A DNA stretch of 64,000 nucleotides from positions 868,001 through 932,000 of the forward strand of contig OZ260100.1 in assembly GCA_965284565.1 (NCBI GenBank), read 5' to 3'. The DNA is from BRH-c54 sp965284565 (GTDB lineage: Bacteria; Bacteroidota; Bacteroidia; Flavobacteriales_E; Vicingaceae). The position numbers and the translations under genes were made by a program. Every line of letters starts with the position of its first letter. Positions within the stretch are counted from its first letter, which is position 1. A model generated the notes under the pieces. That model was given only the letters and a program-made list of their open reading frames with translations. It did no database searches and had not been told where the DNA came from. Below, piece after piece: positions 23,963-33,131 of this stretch.

Positions 23963-25978
23963 TTACTTATAGCTTCTTTGTTTTAATTCAATATCGTTAA
24001 AAGTTAACTCTTCTTTATGAAGCACAGCTTCTCTTGGATTTCCTGTATATTCCCAAGCGGCAACATATTTAAAATTAACATCATCTCTTTTTGCTTCACC
24101 TTCTTGTTCGCCATCCATTTCAACAGACTCCTCTCTAAAATGTCCACCACATGATTCATTTCTGTGTAATGCGTCAACAGCAAATAATTCTCCTAATTCA
24201 AGGAAATCGGCAACTCTACCGGCTTTTTCTAACTCAGGATTAAGTTCATTTATTTCGCCAGGAACAAAAACATCTTTCCAAAATTCTTCTCTAATTTGAG
24301 CAATTTCGTCCATCGCTTTTTTAAGTCCCGCTTCATTTCTTGCCATCCCAACATAATCCCACATTATTTTACCTAATTTTTTATGGAAATAATCTACCGA
24401 CTTAGTTCCTTTATTGTTGATTAATTTCTCTAATCTTTCTGTAACTTCTTTTTCAGCAGCTTCAAATTCAGGTAAATCTGTAGGTATTTTTCCTGTTCTA
24501 ATTTCGTTAGAAAGGTAACCTCCAATAGTATATGGTAAAACAAAATAACCATCAGCTAATCCTTGCATTAATGCAGAAGCTCCTAATCGATTTGCTCCGT
24601 GGTCAGAGAAATTAGCTTCTCCAGCAGCATAACATCCCGGAATGGTAGTCATTAAGTTATAATCAACCCAAATTCCTCCCATGGTATAATGTACCGCTGG
24701 GTAAATCATCATTGGAGTTTTATATGGATTTTCATCTACAATTTTCTCATACATTTGGAATAAGTTACCATATTTTGCTTCAATAACCTCTTCTCCTAAT
24801 TGAGTAATTTTTTCTGCAGTTGGGTTTTCAAGTCCTATCATATTGGCTTTTTCTCTACCATAACGCTGAATTGCGGTTGAAAAATCTAAATAAACTGCTT
24901 CACCAGTAGCATTAACGCCATAACCGGCATCACATCTTTCTTTAGCAGCTCTAGAAGCAACATCTCTAGGAACTAGGTTTCCATAAGCTGGATATCTTCT
25001 TTCCAAATAATAATCTCTATCTTCTTCTTTAAGGTCTGTTGGCTTTATTTTTTTCTCTCTAATCGCTTTAACGTCCTCCATTTTCTTTGGCACCCAAATT
25101 CTACCGTCATTTCTTAATGACTCAGACATTAACGTAAGTTTAGATTGGTATTCTCCCGAACGAGGAATACATGTTGGGTGAATTTGAGTATAACATGGGT
25201 TTGCAAAGAAAGCCCCTTTTTTGTGCACTTTCCATGCGGCACTAACATTAGAACCCATTGCGTTGGTAGATAAAAAGAATACGTTTCCGTAACCACCACT
25301 AGCAATAACTACTGCGTGTGCAGAATGTCTTTCTACCTCACCTGTAACTAAGTTTCTGGCAATAATTCCTCTTGCTTTTCCGTCAACAAGCACTAAGTCT
25401 AGCATTTCATGACGGTTATACATTTTAATTTTTCCTTTACCAATTTGGCGGTTCATAGCCGAATAAGCTCCCAACAATAATTGTTGTCCAGTTTGTCCTT
25501 TAGCATAAAAAGTTCTTGAAACCAATACACCACCAAAAGAACGGTTGTCTAACAATCCGCCATACTCTCTTGCAAAAGGAACTCCTTGAGCCACACATTG
25601 GTCAATAATATTGGCAGATACTTCTGCTAAACGATAAACATTTGCTTCTCTAGCTCTGTAATCACCACCTTTAACCGTATCATAAAATAATCGGTAAGTA
25701 GAATCACCATCATTTTGATAGTTTTTTGCAGCATTTATACCACCTTGAGCAGCAATAGAGTGAGCTCTTCTAGGTGAATCTTGATAACAAAAAGCTTTAA
25801 CATTGTAGCCCATTTCAGCTAATGAAGCTGCAGCAGAACCTCCTGCTAAACCCGTTCCAACAACAATAATATCTATGTTTCTTTTGTTAGCAGGGTTAAC
25901 TAAATCAATGTGGTTTTTGTAATTTGTCCATTTATCTTTTAACGGACCTTCTGGTATTTTTGAATCTAATTTTGACAT
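23963..25978 (-). CDS. sdhA: succinate dehydrogenase flavoprotein subunit
   Basis: The 671-residue flavoprotein has the FAD-binding GTGLAGGSAAASLAEMG (residues ~42-58) and the covalent-FAD context SIAAQGGINAAKN (about 73-85). The substrate-site region HPTCIP is also present, as is RLGASALMQGLADG near the FAD C-terminal fold. It oxidises succinate to fumarate in the TCA cycle at the inner membrane. It lies 12 bases after sdhC. Length matches the long SdhA/FrdA of Bacteroidota type B enzymes. Confidence 0.96.
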   Translation of the reverse strand: MSKLDSKIPEGPLKDKWTNYKNHIDLVNPANKRNIDIIVVGTGLAGGSAAASLAEMGYNVKAFCYQDSPRRAHSIAAQGGINAAKNYQNDGDSTYRLFYDTVKGGDYRAREANVYRLAEVSANIIDQCVAQGVPFAREYGGLLDNRSFGGVLVSRTFYAKGQTGQQLLLGAYSAMNRQIGKGKIKMYNRHEMLDLVLVDGKARGIIARNLVTGEVERHSAHAVVIASGGYGNVFFLSTNAMGSNVSAAWKVHKKGAFFANPCYTQIHPTCIPRSGEYQSKLTLMSESLRNDGRIWVPKKMEDVKAIREKKIKPTDLKEEDRDYYLERRYPAYGNLVPRDVASRAAKERCDAGYGVNATGEAVYLDFSTAIQRYGREKANMIGLENPTAEKITQLGEEVIEAKYGNLFQMYEKIVDENPYKTPMMIYPAVHYTMGGIWVDYNLMTTIPGCYAAGEANFSDHGANRLGASALMQGLADGYFVLPYTIGGYLSNEIRTGKIPTDLPEFEAAEKEVTERLEKLINNKGTKSVDYFHKKLGKIMWDYVGMARNEAGLKKAMDEIAQIREEFWKDVFVPGEINELNPELEKAGRVADFLELGELFAVDALHRNESCGGHFREESVEMDGEQEGEAKRDDVNFKYVAAWEYTGNPREAVLHKEELTFNDIELKQRSYK

Positions 25979-25990
25979 ACTTAAAATAGA

Positions 25991-26662
25991 TTAATGCGAG
26001 TGATTGATAAAATGAAAAATTGCAATAAAAATAAATCCTAATGGGATAATGATGGCATACAATGTTCCTAATTTTTTAATGATAGGTGTATATTTTCTGT
26101 GGTTAAATCCAACAGATTGAAATGCTGATTGAAAACCATGTAATAAGTGCAAGGCTAAGAAAACAAAAGCCAACACATAAATTCCTACTCTTACAGGATC
26201 TGCAAATTTGTGAACTAGATGTTCGTAGTATTTTGTAGGGTTGTCCCAAATACCGTCAATAAACTTGTCTTTAATTTCAGGAATCCAAAAATCGTAAAAA
26301 TGTAATCCTAAAAACAACATGATCATAATTCCTGTAATAATCATATTTCTACTCATCCAGCTGGCATTTTCTCCCGGCTTGTTCATAGCATATTTTACAG
26401 GTCTTGCTTTTTTATTTTGCAAATCAAGGTAAATGCCCATTCCTAAATGAAATAAAACTCCAAAAAGAAGTACAGGTTGAAGAAAATATTGAATAAGTGG
26501 GTTGGTGCCCATAAAGTGAGATGCTTCATTAAAAGCATCAGCACTAAGTACTGATAAAAAGTTGATTACAAAATGTTGTAGAAGAAAAAATAACAAGAAA
26601 AAACCCGATAAGGCCATTAAAATTTTCCTTCCTACTGAAGATGTTGAGAATCCTTTACTCAT
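25991..26662 (-). CDS. sdhC: succinate dehydrogenase cytochrome b subunit
   Basis: A 223-residue membrane anchor with five hydrophobic helices. It begins with the family pattern SSVGRKILMALSGFFLLFFLLQH, and histidines likely to ligate the two b hemes occur in LLQHFVIN, LFHLGMGIY, LGLHFYDF and ALHLLHGFQSAF. It anchors SdhAB and reduces menaquinone. It is the first gene of the sdhCAB operon, with a good promoter at 26689-26718. Confidence 0.94.
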   Translation of the reverse strand: MSKGFSTSSVGRKILMALSGFFLLFFLLQHFVINFLSVLSADAFNEASHFMGTNPLIQYFLQPVLLFGVLFHLGMGIYLDLQNKKARPVKYAMNKPGENASWMSRNMIITGIMIMLFLGLHFYDFWIPEIKDKFIDGIWDNPTKYYEHLVHKFADPVRVGIYVLAFVFLALHLLHGFQSAFQSVGFNHRKYTPIIKKLGTLYAIIIPLGFIFIAIFHFINHSH

Positions 26663-26688
26663 GGTATGAACGATTTATAAATTTTCGA

Positions 26689-26718
26689 CAAATGTAGGAC
26701 TATTCTACAAAAATCAAA
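26689..26718 (-). promoter_or_regulatory. sdhCAB promoter
   Basis: Read leftward: TTTG at 26718-26715, an 18-base spacer, then TACATTTG at 26696-26689. This is a textbook Bacteroidota TTTG-N18-TAnnTTTG promoter, with the sdhC ATG 26 bases after the -7 box. Confidence 0.75.
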
Positions 26719-26759
26719 TTTTATAAGGGCAAAAAAATCAAATAAAATTGCCCTGAGAA

Positions 26760-27530
26760 TTATACTCCAAAAACAGTTTTTGAATTGGAGGTAGTGATTT
26801 TAGCTACTTCTTCTAAACTAACTTGTTTTAAGTCAGCTATTTTTGTGGCAATTTCAACTAAATAAGCACTTTCGTTACGTTTTCCGCGGTAAGGAACTGG
26901 TGCTAAGTAAGGAGCATCAGTTTCTAAAACTATGTGTTCTAAATTGAGTTGTTCTACTACTTTATCTAACCCAGCATTTTTAAAAGTAACTACTCCACCA
27001 ATCCCTAATTTAAAGCCTCCATAGTTGATAATTTTTTGTGCTTGCTCCAGATTTCCTGTAAAACAATGGAAAATGCCACGCATGTTTTCGTCATTTTCTT
27101 CGTCTAAGATTTCAAAAATTTCATCAAAAGCATCTCTGCAATGAATAACAAAAGGCAAGTTGTTGGCTTTTGCCAAGCGAATTTGGTAACGAAAAGCGGC
27201 TTGTTGTTCTTTCAAAAAAGTTTTATCCCAATATAAATCTATGCCTATCTCGCCAATGGCAACAACTTGGTGTTCAGACAACATTTTTTCTACCTGCGCT
27301 AATTCTTGTTGGTAATCGGCTTTTACCGAACAAGGGTGAAGCCCCATCATGGGGAACATATTATCAGGATATTTTTTTACCAAAGCCAACAATGCATTGG
27401 TATAGTTGCTATCAATATTAGGTAAAAAAAATCTAGAAATCCCTAAATTAATGGCTTTTTGCACTACTTCATCAATATCATCCTTAAATTGCTCGGAATA
27501 TAAATGGGTGTGTGTATCGGTTAAAATCAT
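26760..27530 (-). CDS. tatD: TatD-family metal-dependent hydrolase
   Basis: A 256-residue TIM-barrel hydrolase. Metal ligands are readable: DTHTHLYS (HxH), GEIGIDLYWD (Glu), PFVIHCRDAFDE (His), IFHCFTG (His) and LETDAPYLAP (Asp). TatD enzymes are 3'-5' exo-deoxyribonucleases or D-aminoacyl-tRNA deacylase-like hydrolases, probably cytoplasmic. The gene stands 98 bases upstream of the sdhC start and shares its strand without an obvious link in function. Confidence 0.93.
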   Translation of the reverse strand: MILTDTHTHLYSEQFKDDIDEVVQKAINLGISRFFLPNIDSNYTNALLALVKKYPDNMFPMMGLHPCSVKADYQQELAQVEKMLSEHQVVAIGEIGIDLYWDKTFLKEQQAAFRYQIRLAKANNLPFVIHCRDAFDEIFEILDEENDENMRGIFHCFTGNLEQAQKIINYGGFKLGIGGVVTFKNAGLDKVVEQLNLEHIVLETDAPYLAPVPYRGKRNESAYLVEIATKIADLKQVSLEEVAKITTSNSKTVFGV

Positions 27531-27559
27531 ACTGCAAAAATAAGGCTTATGGGTTTATT

Positions 27560-27973
27560 TTACCAGCTAGAACGAATTAATAAAATAGTTTCTTTATCAT
27601 TATAAAACCCAACGTAATAATATATATAATCTCCAAAATATTTATAATGAGAATCAATATCAGAAAATTTAATATAATTATTTATTTCTTCAAATTCATT
27701 AATCATAGGGTTTTCAGTGTCTACTTTGAGTCCTTTTTGGATAAGTTTATTTGGTAAGTTATTATAAAAATCACTTTCGACCTTAACTATTAAAACTCTA
27801 CCATAGTCCCCGTGAAAATCTGTCGGACTATCTTCTATTCTTAAAATTTGTGATTTTATAGGTAACTTTTCTCCAGTAATTTCCTTAAAAGTTTGATCAA
27901 TTGGAACTCCACAAGCAATAATTGTTGTAAGAAATAGAAATGATAAAATGGTCAGGTATCTTTTTATATACAT
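27560..27973 (-). CDS. hypothetical lipoprotein
   Basis: 137 residues from MYIKRYLTILSFLFLTTIIAC; the lipobox TIIAC marks the lipidation cysteine at residue 21. A longer in-frame start at 28015 adds only a charged 14-residue leader and would bury the signal peptide, so the shorter start is preferred. The mature part contains a D/Y-rich segment (FGDYIYYYVGFYND). It sits between tatD and a type IX cargo gene, both on the same strand. No function known. Confidence 0.7.
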   Translation of the reverse strand: MYIKRYLTILSFLFLTTIIACGVPIDQTFKEITGEKLPIKSQILRIEDSPTDFHGDYGRVLIVKVESDFYNNLPNKLIQKGLKVDTENPMINEFEEINNYIKFSDIDSHYKYFGDYIYYYVGFYNDKETILLIRSSW

Positions 27974-28045
27974 TGTTAGTTCTCGTTTTTCTTTGTTTCC
28001 TTCCCTCCCTCTCATAGCTTATGACCGTACTGGGTATTTAACTAT

Positions 28046-29224
28046 TTATCTAAGCAAAGTAACTGTTCCTTGTTTTGTTTCAATTTTATCCTCTTCTAAG
28101 GTATAGTTTAAGACCCAAAAATAAGTTCCCTCAGAACATTCTGTTCCATTAAATTTTCCATCCCATTTAAAATCTGTATTGGTTGATTGAAAAATTAAAT
28201 TTCCCCACCGATTATAGATATTAATATTAAATTCACTGATTTTTTCAGATTGCATGATTAAAAAGAAATCATTTATTAAATCTCCATTAGGAGTAAAAAC
28301 ATTTGGAATTTCATTTGGAATTTCACTTGGAACTTCAGTAATTGGGGTATTAATATCAGAACAACAGCAATAATTGAAGTCAAGCCAATGAAAATCTGGT
28401 GTAAGAATAAAACTAATGACATTCCCAGTAGATAAATCCACTTCAAGTATATGTGTGCCATTGGAAAAAAAATAAGAGTTGGTAATGGGATTTACTGTCC
28501 CCCATGAACTTGCTATTACATTTGTAACAGGATTTAATGAAATGTCTTGACTTGTCCCAGTTACTAAATCAAGTTTAGCTAAATAAAATTGCCCGGAATT
28601 ACGTTTCAACCCATATAATGTTGAATCATTGCAGTTGAAGTTAAGAAAATGAAAATCTGGTGCAAGAATAAAACTAATAACATTCCCAGTAGATAAATCC
28701 ACTTCAAGTATATGTGTGCCATTGGAAAAAAAATAAGAGTTAGTAATGGGATTTACTGCCCCCCATCTATTTGCTACTACATTTGTAACAGAGGTTGTTG
28801 AAATATTTTGACTTGTTCCAGTAACTAAATCAAGTTTAGCTAAATACCATTGCCCAGAATTGCGTTTCAACCCATATAATGTTGAATCATTGCAGTTGAA
28901 GTCAAGAAAATGAAAATCTGGTGCAAGAATAAAACTAATAACATTCCCAGTAGATAAATCCACTTCAAGTATATGTGTGCCATTGGAAAAAAAATAAGAG
29001 TTAGTAATGGGATTTACTGCCCCCCATCCATTTGTTATTACATTTGTAACAGAGGTTGTTGAAATATCTTGACTCGTCCCAGTTACTAAATCAAGTTTAG
29101 CTAAATACCATTGCCCAGAATTACGTTTCAATCCATATAAACCTTGATCACCAATTTGTGAGATAGCAACATTAGCGTAAATTGAAAAAAAAGTGATTAA
29201 TATTATTTTTAGAGAAATACTCAT
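28046..29224 (-). CDS. secreted repeat protein with type IX (type B) sorting domain
   Basis: A 392-residue exported protein. Signal peptide residues 1-22 are followed by three 87-residue repeats (29-115, 116-202, 203-289) that are nearly identical. Each starts LYGLKRNSGQ, passes LVTGTSQ and GTHILEVDLSTGN, and ends near NCNDST, resembling a beta-propeller blade pair. After a short proline/glutamate-rich linker the C-terminal ~85 residues (NVFTPNGDLINDFF, YNRWGNLIF, GTVTLLR) form the gliding-motility-associated C-terminal domain that directs type IX secretion. The native function of the propeller-like part is unknown. Confidence 0.9.
   Translation of the reverse strand: MSISLKIILITFFSIYANVAISQIGDQGLYGLKRNSGQWYLAKLDLVTGTSQDISTTSVTNVITNGWGAVNPITNSYFFSNGTHILEVDLSTGNVISFILAPDFHFLDFNCNDSTLYGLKRNSGQWYLAKLDLVTGTSQNISTTSVTNVVANRWGAVNPITNSYFFSNGTHILEVDLSTGNVISFILAPDFHFLNFNCNDSTLYGLKRNSGQFYLAKLDLVTGTSQDISLNPVTNVIASSWGTVNPITNSYFFSNGTHILEVDLSTGNVISFILTPDFHWLDFNYCCCSDINTPITEVPSEIPNEIPNVFTPNGDLINDFFLIMQSEKISEFNINIYNRWGNLIFQSTNTDFKWDGKFNGTECSEGTYFWVLNYTLEEDKIETKQGTVTLLR
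28358..29140 (-). repeat. three 261-bp tandem repeats inside a cargo gene
   Basis: The period is exactly 261 bp (87 codons): the anchor cattcccag is found at 28420, 28681 and 28942. The copies differ by only scattered substitutions, so the array is recent and could expand or contract by slippage or recombination. Confidence 0.9.
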
Positions 29225-29609
29225 AATTTAATATAAATTATTGTTTAGTTTAATTTTCTCCAAATGTATAAAAAATAGTTTAAAAACTTCCAAAGTGTTT
29301 TTTAAGCTCCTGCAGAGTGTAGTTTGCTTAGTGTTGTGTGTAGCTCAATGCGAATATATATGTGTGATTCTGAGTGTATTTAATTACAAAAACACACCTC
29401 TGATGTTGTAATCTCGCTGCTGTCGCAACTTCGGACAACATCTTCTCCTCTCAAGAGGAGAAAGACTATTTCAAACAGATTCCCGATAATTTTTCCGTTG
29501 CACTACAAAATTTCAGGAATGACGCTTGTAGTGAGCTTTTTATAGCTTTTTAACATCATTTTCAGCCAGTAAGCAGAAAAATGGTTAAATTTGCAATGAG
29601 TTTTTCTTT
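29225..29609. other. intergenic stretch with hairpin and repeat-like sequence
   Basis: About 385 bases without a gene. TTCTCCTCT (29443-29451) pairs with AGAGGAGAA (29454-29462). The 29400-29540 part is richer in G+C than its surroundings and shows no coding potential, looking like a dispersed intergenic repeat or a degraded insertion remnant. No -7 box of note was seen upstream of 29610. Confidence 0.4.
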
Positions 29610-30005
29610 ATGCAAAAAGTAGCAAAACATATCACTGGATTTTTAATGGCATTGGTAATTCTATTTGCATCATTGCAAGTGAGTGTTTCCAAAATGACTT
29701 GTTATATTGCCAACGATACGTTTTATAGCTTAGGCGAATTTGAAGATTGTAAACCCAAATCAAATTGCGAGTTAAGCAATAAATGCTGCGATTTTGATAA
29801 AATAACGTTTGATTACAATGTAAGCTCCACCGTTAATTTTCAAGATATCAACTTATCAAAAATGGCTTTATTAGTGGTTAATGAGCTTCCTCAAGCCATT
29901 AAAACACCCGTTATACAACCAACTTTTCTCACTTTCTTTCATAACCTACCGCCACCACTAAGTGGTTACGACTTACTCAAAGTTATTCAGGTATTTAGAT
30001 TATAG
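29610..30005 (+). CDS. HYC_CC_PP family protein
   Basis: A 131-residue exported or membrane-anchored protein with an N-terminal hydrophobic segment (HITGFLMALVILFASLQ). It has a cysteine pattern (KMTCY, EDCKPKSNC, NKCCDFD) and ends in a PPPLSGYDLL segment, matching the HYC_CC_PP family. Members of this family sit next to copper-linked TonB receptors, as here (71 bases upstream of one). Metal binding by the cysteines is likely but unproven. Confidence 0.82.
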   Translation: MQKVAKHITGFLMALVILFASLQVSVSKMTCYIANDTFYSLGEFEDCKPKSNCELSNKCCDFDKITFDYNVSSTVNFQDINLSKMALLVVNELPQAIKTPVIQPTFLTFFHNLPPPLSGYDLLKVIQVFRL

Positions 30006-30075
30006 ACTTATTACACCTGGCTGCTACTTATTGCAGCATTAATCAATAGTGTATACATCTTAATAATCTAATTTT

Positions 30076-32274
30076 ATGAAAAATCATCTTATAATTGTTA
30101 TCTGTTTGCTGCTCAATATTGCCGTAGGTTTTTCTCAAAACCTTAAGGGAAATGTATTTGAGATGCACAACGGAGAACACAAAATGCCCATTCCGGGTGC
30201 TAATGTATATTGGCTAAATGCTGAAAAAGGGACGTTTACCGAAGCAGATGGAACTTTTGAAATAGCATTTCCGGAAACTTTTCCTGCTACTTTAATGGTA
30301 AGCTTTGTTGGGTATAAAACCGACAGCATAGTTTTAAAAAGTATTCCCAGAAAACCTATAAACATTGAATTAAAAAGCAATGTGGACTTAAAGGAATTTG
30401 AAGTGGTGGAAAAAGAAGCCACTACCAAAATTGATATTGTAAATCCTTTATTAGTAGAAAGATTAAATAAACAAGAGTTTGAAAAAGCCGCTTGTTGCAA
30501 TATTTCCGAAAGTTTTGAAACCAATGCAACGGTTGATGTAAATTTTACCGATGCCGTTTCTGGAACTAAAAAAATTCAAATGTTAGGCTTGGATGGTATT
30601 TATACTCAAATTCAGGCAGAAAACTTGCCGTTAATCAGAGGGCTTTCGGCTGCTTACGGGTTAACATTTGTCCCTGGAACTTGGGCAGAATCGATTCAAA
30701 TTATTAAAGGAGCAGGTTCGGTAGTTAATGGTTACGAATCTATTACAGGTCAGATTAATATTGAAATGCTTAAGCCTGATGATAGTGAGAACTTATTTGT
30801 AAATGTTTACGGAAATGAAAAAGGTAGGGTAGAATTAAATGTTCATGGAGCTCAAAAATTGAGTGAAAAATGGAGTACGATGTCGCTTGCTCACGTTAGT
30901 AATCAGTCGGTAGAGTGGGATATGAATGACGATAGTTTTTTGGATATGCCGATAAAAACGCAATATAATTTTTTCAACAGATGGAAATATCGCGGTAAAA
31001 AATTCATGTCTCAATTTGGTTTCAGAGGGGTTTATGATGAGTTGGAAGCAGGTCAAAACAAAATTACCAATGAAAATAGGCTGTTTAAAATTGGAGTAAC
31101 CACCAAACAATTTGAAGTGTTTAATAAAAATGGATTTCTCTTTCCAGAAAAGAAATACAAGAGCATAGGTATTATTCAGAACTTTAAATACCATAGTCAC
31201 CAATCGAATTATGGCGATAAAAAATTTAATGCTGAACAAACAAGTTGGTATTTCAATTCTATTTATCAAACCATTATTGGTAATACGAATAACACTATTA
31301 AGTTTGGGGGAAGTATGCAGTACGACTTGTATGATAAAAACTATAACGATTCCCTTTTTGGTAGAGAAGAAGTGGTGCCGGGAGCTTTTGCAGAATATAC
31401 TTATACCGGAAATAAAAGTGCATTGGTATTGGGTGCCAGAGGAGATTATCACAATATGTATGGAGCTTTTTTTACACCAAGATTGCATTATAAATACAAT
31501 TTTACGCAGCTTTCGGCATGGAGATTTTCTGTAGGGAGAGGTTTTAGAACAGCTAATCCGTTTATTGAAAGTGCTAGTGTTATGGCAAGCTCAAGAAATG
31601 TGGTAACTGAAGAATTAAATCCTGAAATAGCTTGGAACTACGGAACGAGTTTAACTCACAATTTTGAGTTGTTTAAAAAAGAAATGACTTTTAGCACCGA
31701 TTACTATTATACCGACTTTGAAAATCAAGTGGTAATTGATATGGAAAATCCTAACGAAGTAGTGTTTTATAATTTGGATGGAAAATCGTTTTCTCATAGT
31801 TTACAAGTGGAACTTCATGTTAGAATTACCGAACAGTTGGAGTTAAGAACTGCGTATAAGTTTTACGATATTCAAACTGATTACAAAAGTGGACGAAAAA
31901 CAAAACCACTAGTGCCAACCAACAGAGCGTTTATGAATATTGCTTATGCTACTAATTTCGATAAATGGAAGTTTGACCTTACGGGACAGTGGTTTGGAAC
32001 GAGCAGGTTACCAAGTACCGAAACTAATCCGGCAGACTATCAAATTCCGTCAAGGTCGTTATCTTACTTTATGTTTAACGGCCAAGTAACTCGAGCATTT
32101 AAGCATTTTGAAGTGTATGTTGGAGTAGAAAACTTGACTAACTTTACACAAGACAATCCTATTATCGCAGCTAATGATCCTTTTGGCTCTAAATTTGACG
32201 CTTCTTTAATCTGGGGTTCTATAAATGGTAGAATTACCTATGCGGGAATCAGGTATAAATTCAATAAATTATAA
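30076..32274 (+). CDS. TonB-dependent receptor (probable metal uptake/efflux-linked)
   Basis: A 732-residue outer-membrane receptor. Signal peptide residues 1-20 precede a carboxypeptidase-regulatory-like beta-sandwich (PIPGANVYWLNAEKGTFTEADG, ~38-60). The plug domain includes IQMLGLDGIYTQIQ and SIQIIKGAGSVVNGYESITGQI, and the C-terminal barrel ends in YAGIRYKFNKL. It lies between HYC_CC_PP and two exported heavy-metal-associated proteins. The context suggests metal (often copper) or metallophore transport driven by TonB. Confidence 0.92.
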   Translation: MKNHLIIVICLLLNIAVGFSQNLKGNVFEMHNGEHKMPIPGANVYWLNAEKGTFTEADGTFEIAFPETFPATLMVSFVGYKTDSIVLKSIPRKPINIELKSNVDLKEFEVVEKEATTKIDIVNPLLVERLNKQEFEKAACCNISESFETNATVDVNFTDAVSGTKKIQMLGLDGIYTQIQAENLPLIRGLSAAYGLTFVPGTWAESIQIIKGAGSVVNGYESITGQINIEMLKPDDSENLFVNVYGNEKGRVELNVHGAQKLSEKWSTMSLAHVSNQSVEWDMNDDSFLDMPIKTQYNFFNRWKYRGKKFMSQFGFRGVYDELEAGQNKITNENRLFKIGVTTKQFEVFNKNGFLFPEKKYKSIGIIQNFKYHSHQSNYGDKKFNAEQTSWYFNSIYQTIIGNTNNTIKFGGSMQYDLYDKNYNDSLFGREEVVPGAFAEYTYTGNKSALVLGARGDYHNMYGAFFTPRLHYKYNFTQLSAWRFSVGRGFRTANPFIESASVMASSRNVVTEELNPEIAWNYGTSLTHNFELFKKEMTFSTDYYYTDFENQVVIDMENPNEVVFYNLDGKSFSHSLQVELHVRITEQLELRTAYKFYDIQTDYKSGRKTKPLVPTNRAFMNIAYATNFDKWKFDLTGQWFGTSRLPSTETNPADYQIPSRSLSYFMFNGQVTRAFKHFEVYVGVENLTNFTQDNPIIAANDPFGSKFDASLIWGSINGRITYAGIRYKFNKL

Positions 32275-32295
32275 ACTATAAAACAATATAAACAC

Positions 32296-32649
32296 ATGAA
32301 AAATTTATTTGTAATACTATTAGCAAGTTTTTTAAGTCTTTCTGTAAACGAGGTTAATGCACAAAAATCACAAGAAACCATTATTATAAAAACCAAAATT
32401 TATTGCGATCATTGTATGCAGTGTAACAGTTGTGGAAAAAATATTGATTTTGGAATAAGAGACAATAAGGGAATAAGAAAAGTAAAAATAAACCCGGAAA
32501 AGAACACTATAACAGTAACATATAGACCTGATAAAACTAATCCAGAAGAAATTAGAAAAGCAATTTCGGAAGCAGGTTTTGATGCAGACGATATCAAAGC
32601 ATCTCCCGAAGGTTATGCAAAACTTGATGGGTGTTGTAAAGCAAAATAA
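32296..32649 (+). CDS. exported heavy-metal-associated (HMA) protein
   Basis: A 117-residue protein with a signal peptide (residues 1-22, ending VNAQ). The HMA-like domain begins KIYCDHCMQCNSCGKN, a richer cysteine set than the usual GMTCxxC, and continues with VKINPEKNTITVTYRPDKT and AISEAGFDADDI, as in CopZ-like metallochaperones. A second cysteine pair, CC, ends the protein. It is 21 bases after the TonB receptor gene. An exported metallochaperone or sensor for copper is likely. Confidence 0.85.
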   Translation: MKNLFVILLASFLSLSVNEVNAQKSQETIIIKTKIYCDHCMQCNSCGKNIDFGIRDNKGIRKVKINPEKNTITVTYRPDKTNPEEIRKAISEAGFDADDIKASPEGYAKLDGCCKAK

Positions 32650-32673
32650 TATAAACTATAAAAATTAAATCTC

Positions 32674-33024
32674 ATGAAAAATTTATTTATACTACTATTA
32701 GTAAGCGTTTTTAGCTTTTCCGTAAATGATGCTAAAGCACAAGACACTAAGAAAACAGCAACAATAAAAATTAAAACATCAGCTCAGTGCGATATGTGTA
32801 AAGAGCGATTAGAAAAAGCTTTTGCTTATGAAAAAGGAGTGAAGAACTCAGAACTAGATGTTGAAACAGCTGTGTTTACGGTAGAATATAATCCAAAGAA
32901 AACTACTCCTGAAAAGCTAAAAGAAGCAGTAACCAAAGTGGGATATGATGCAGACGAGCTTCCAGCAAACGAAAAAGCTTACGAGAAACTTCCTGCTTGT
33001 TGTCAAAAAGGCGGACATAAATAG
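32674..33024 (+). CDS. exported heavy-metal-associated (HMA) protein
   Basis: A 116-residue paralogue of the preceding gene, 24 bases downstream. Signal peptide MKNLFILLLVSVFSFSVNDAKAQ; the metal-binding CDMC with KERLEKAF follows, then VKNSELDVETAVFTVEY and VTKVGYDADELPANEKAYEKLPACC. The GHK end and CC tail add metal ligands. The pair arose by duplication and is probably co-expressed with the receptor. The substrate metal is inferred, not shown. Confidence 0.87.
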   Translation: MKNLFILLLVSVFSFSVNDAKAQDTKKTATIKIKTSAQCDMCKERLEKAFAYEKGVKNSELDVETAVFTVEYNPKKTTPEKLKEAVTKVGYDADELPANEKAYEKLPACCQKGGHK

Positions 33025-33131
33025 AGTCTGTCCATAAAGCCCGTTTACTTCGTTATTTTCATCTCAAAAACCAGTCATTTACTTCAGATATTTTTGTTAT
33101 TTTTATAATCTGAATCGATAAAAGTATACCT

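Noticed and set aside
28358..29140. Regular repeats possibly a CRISPR array
   Set aside because: The 261-bp units are coding, contiguous and in frame with a secreted protein; there are no short spacers.
30835..31488. 217-codon leftward frame
   Set aside because: Lies wholly antisense to the TonB-dependent receptor, which is well supported; it is a shadow frame.
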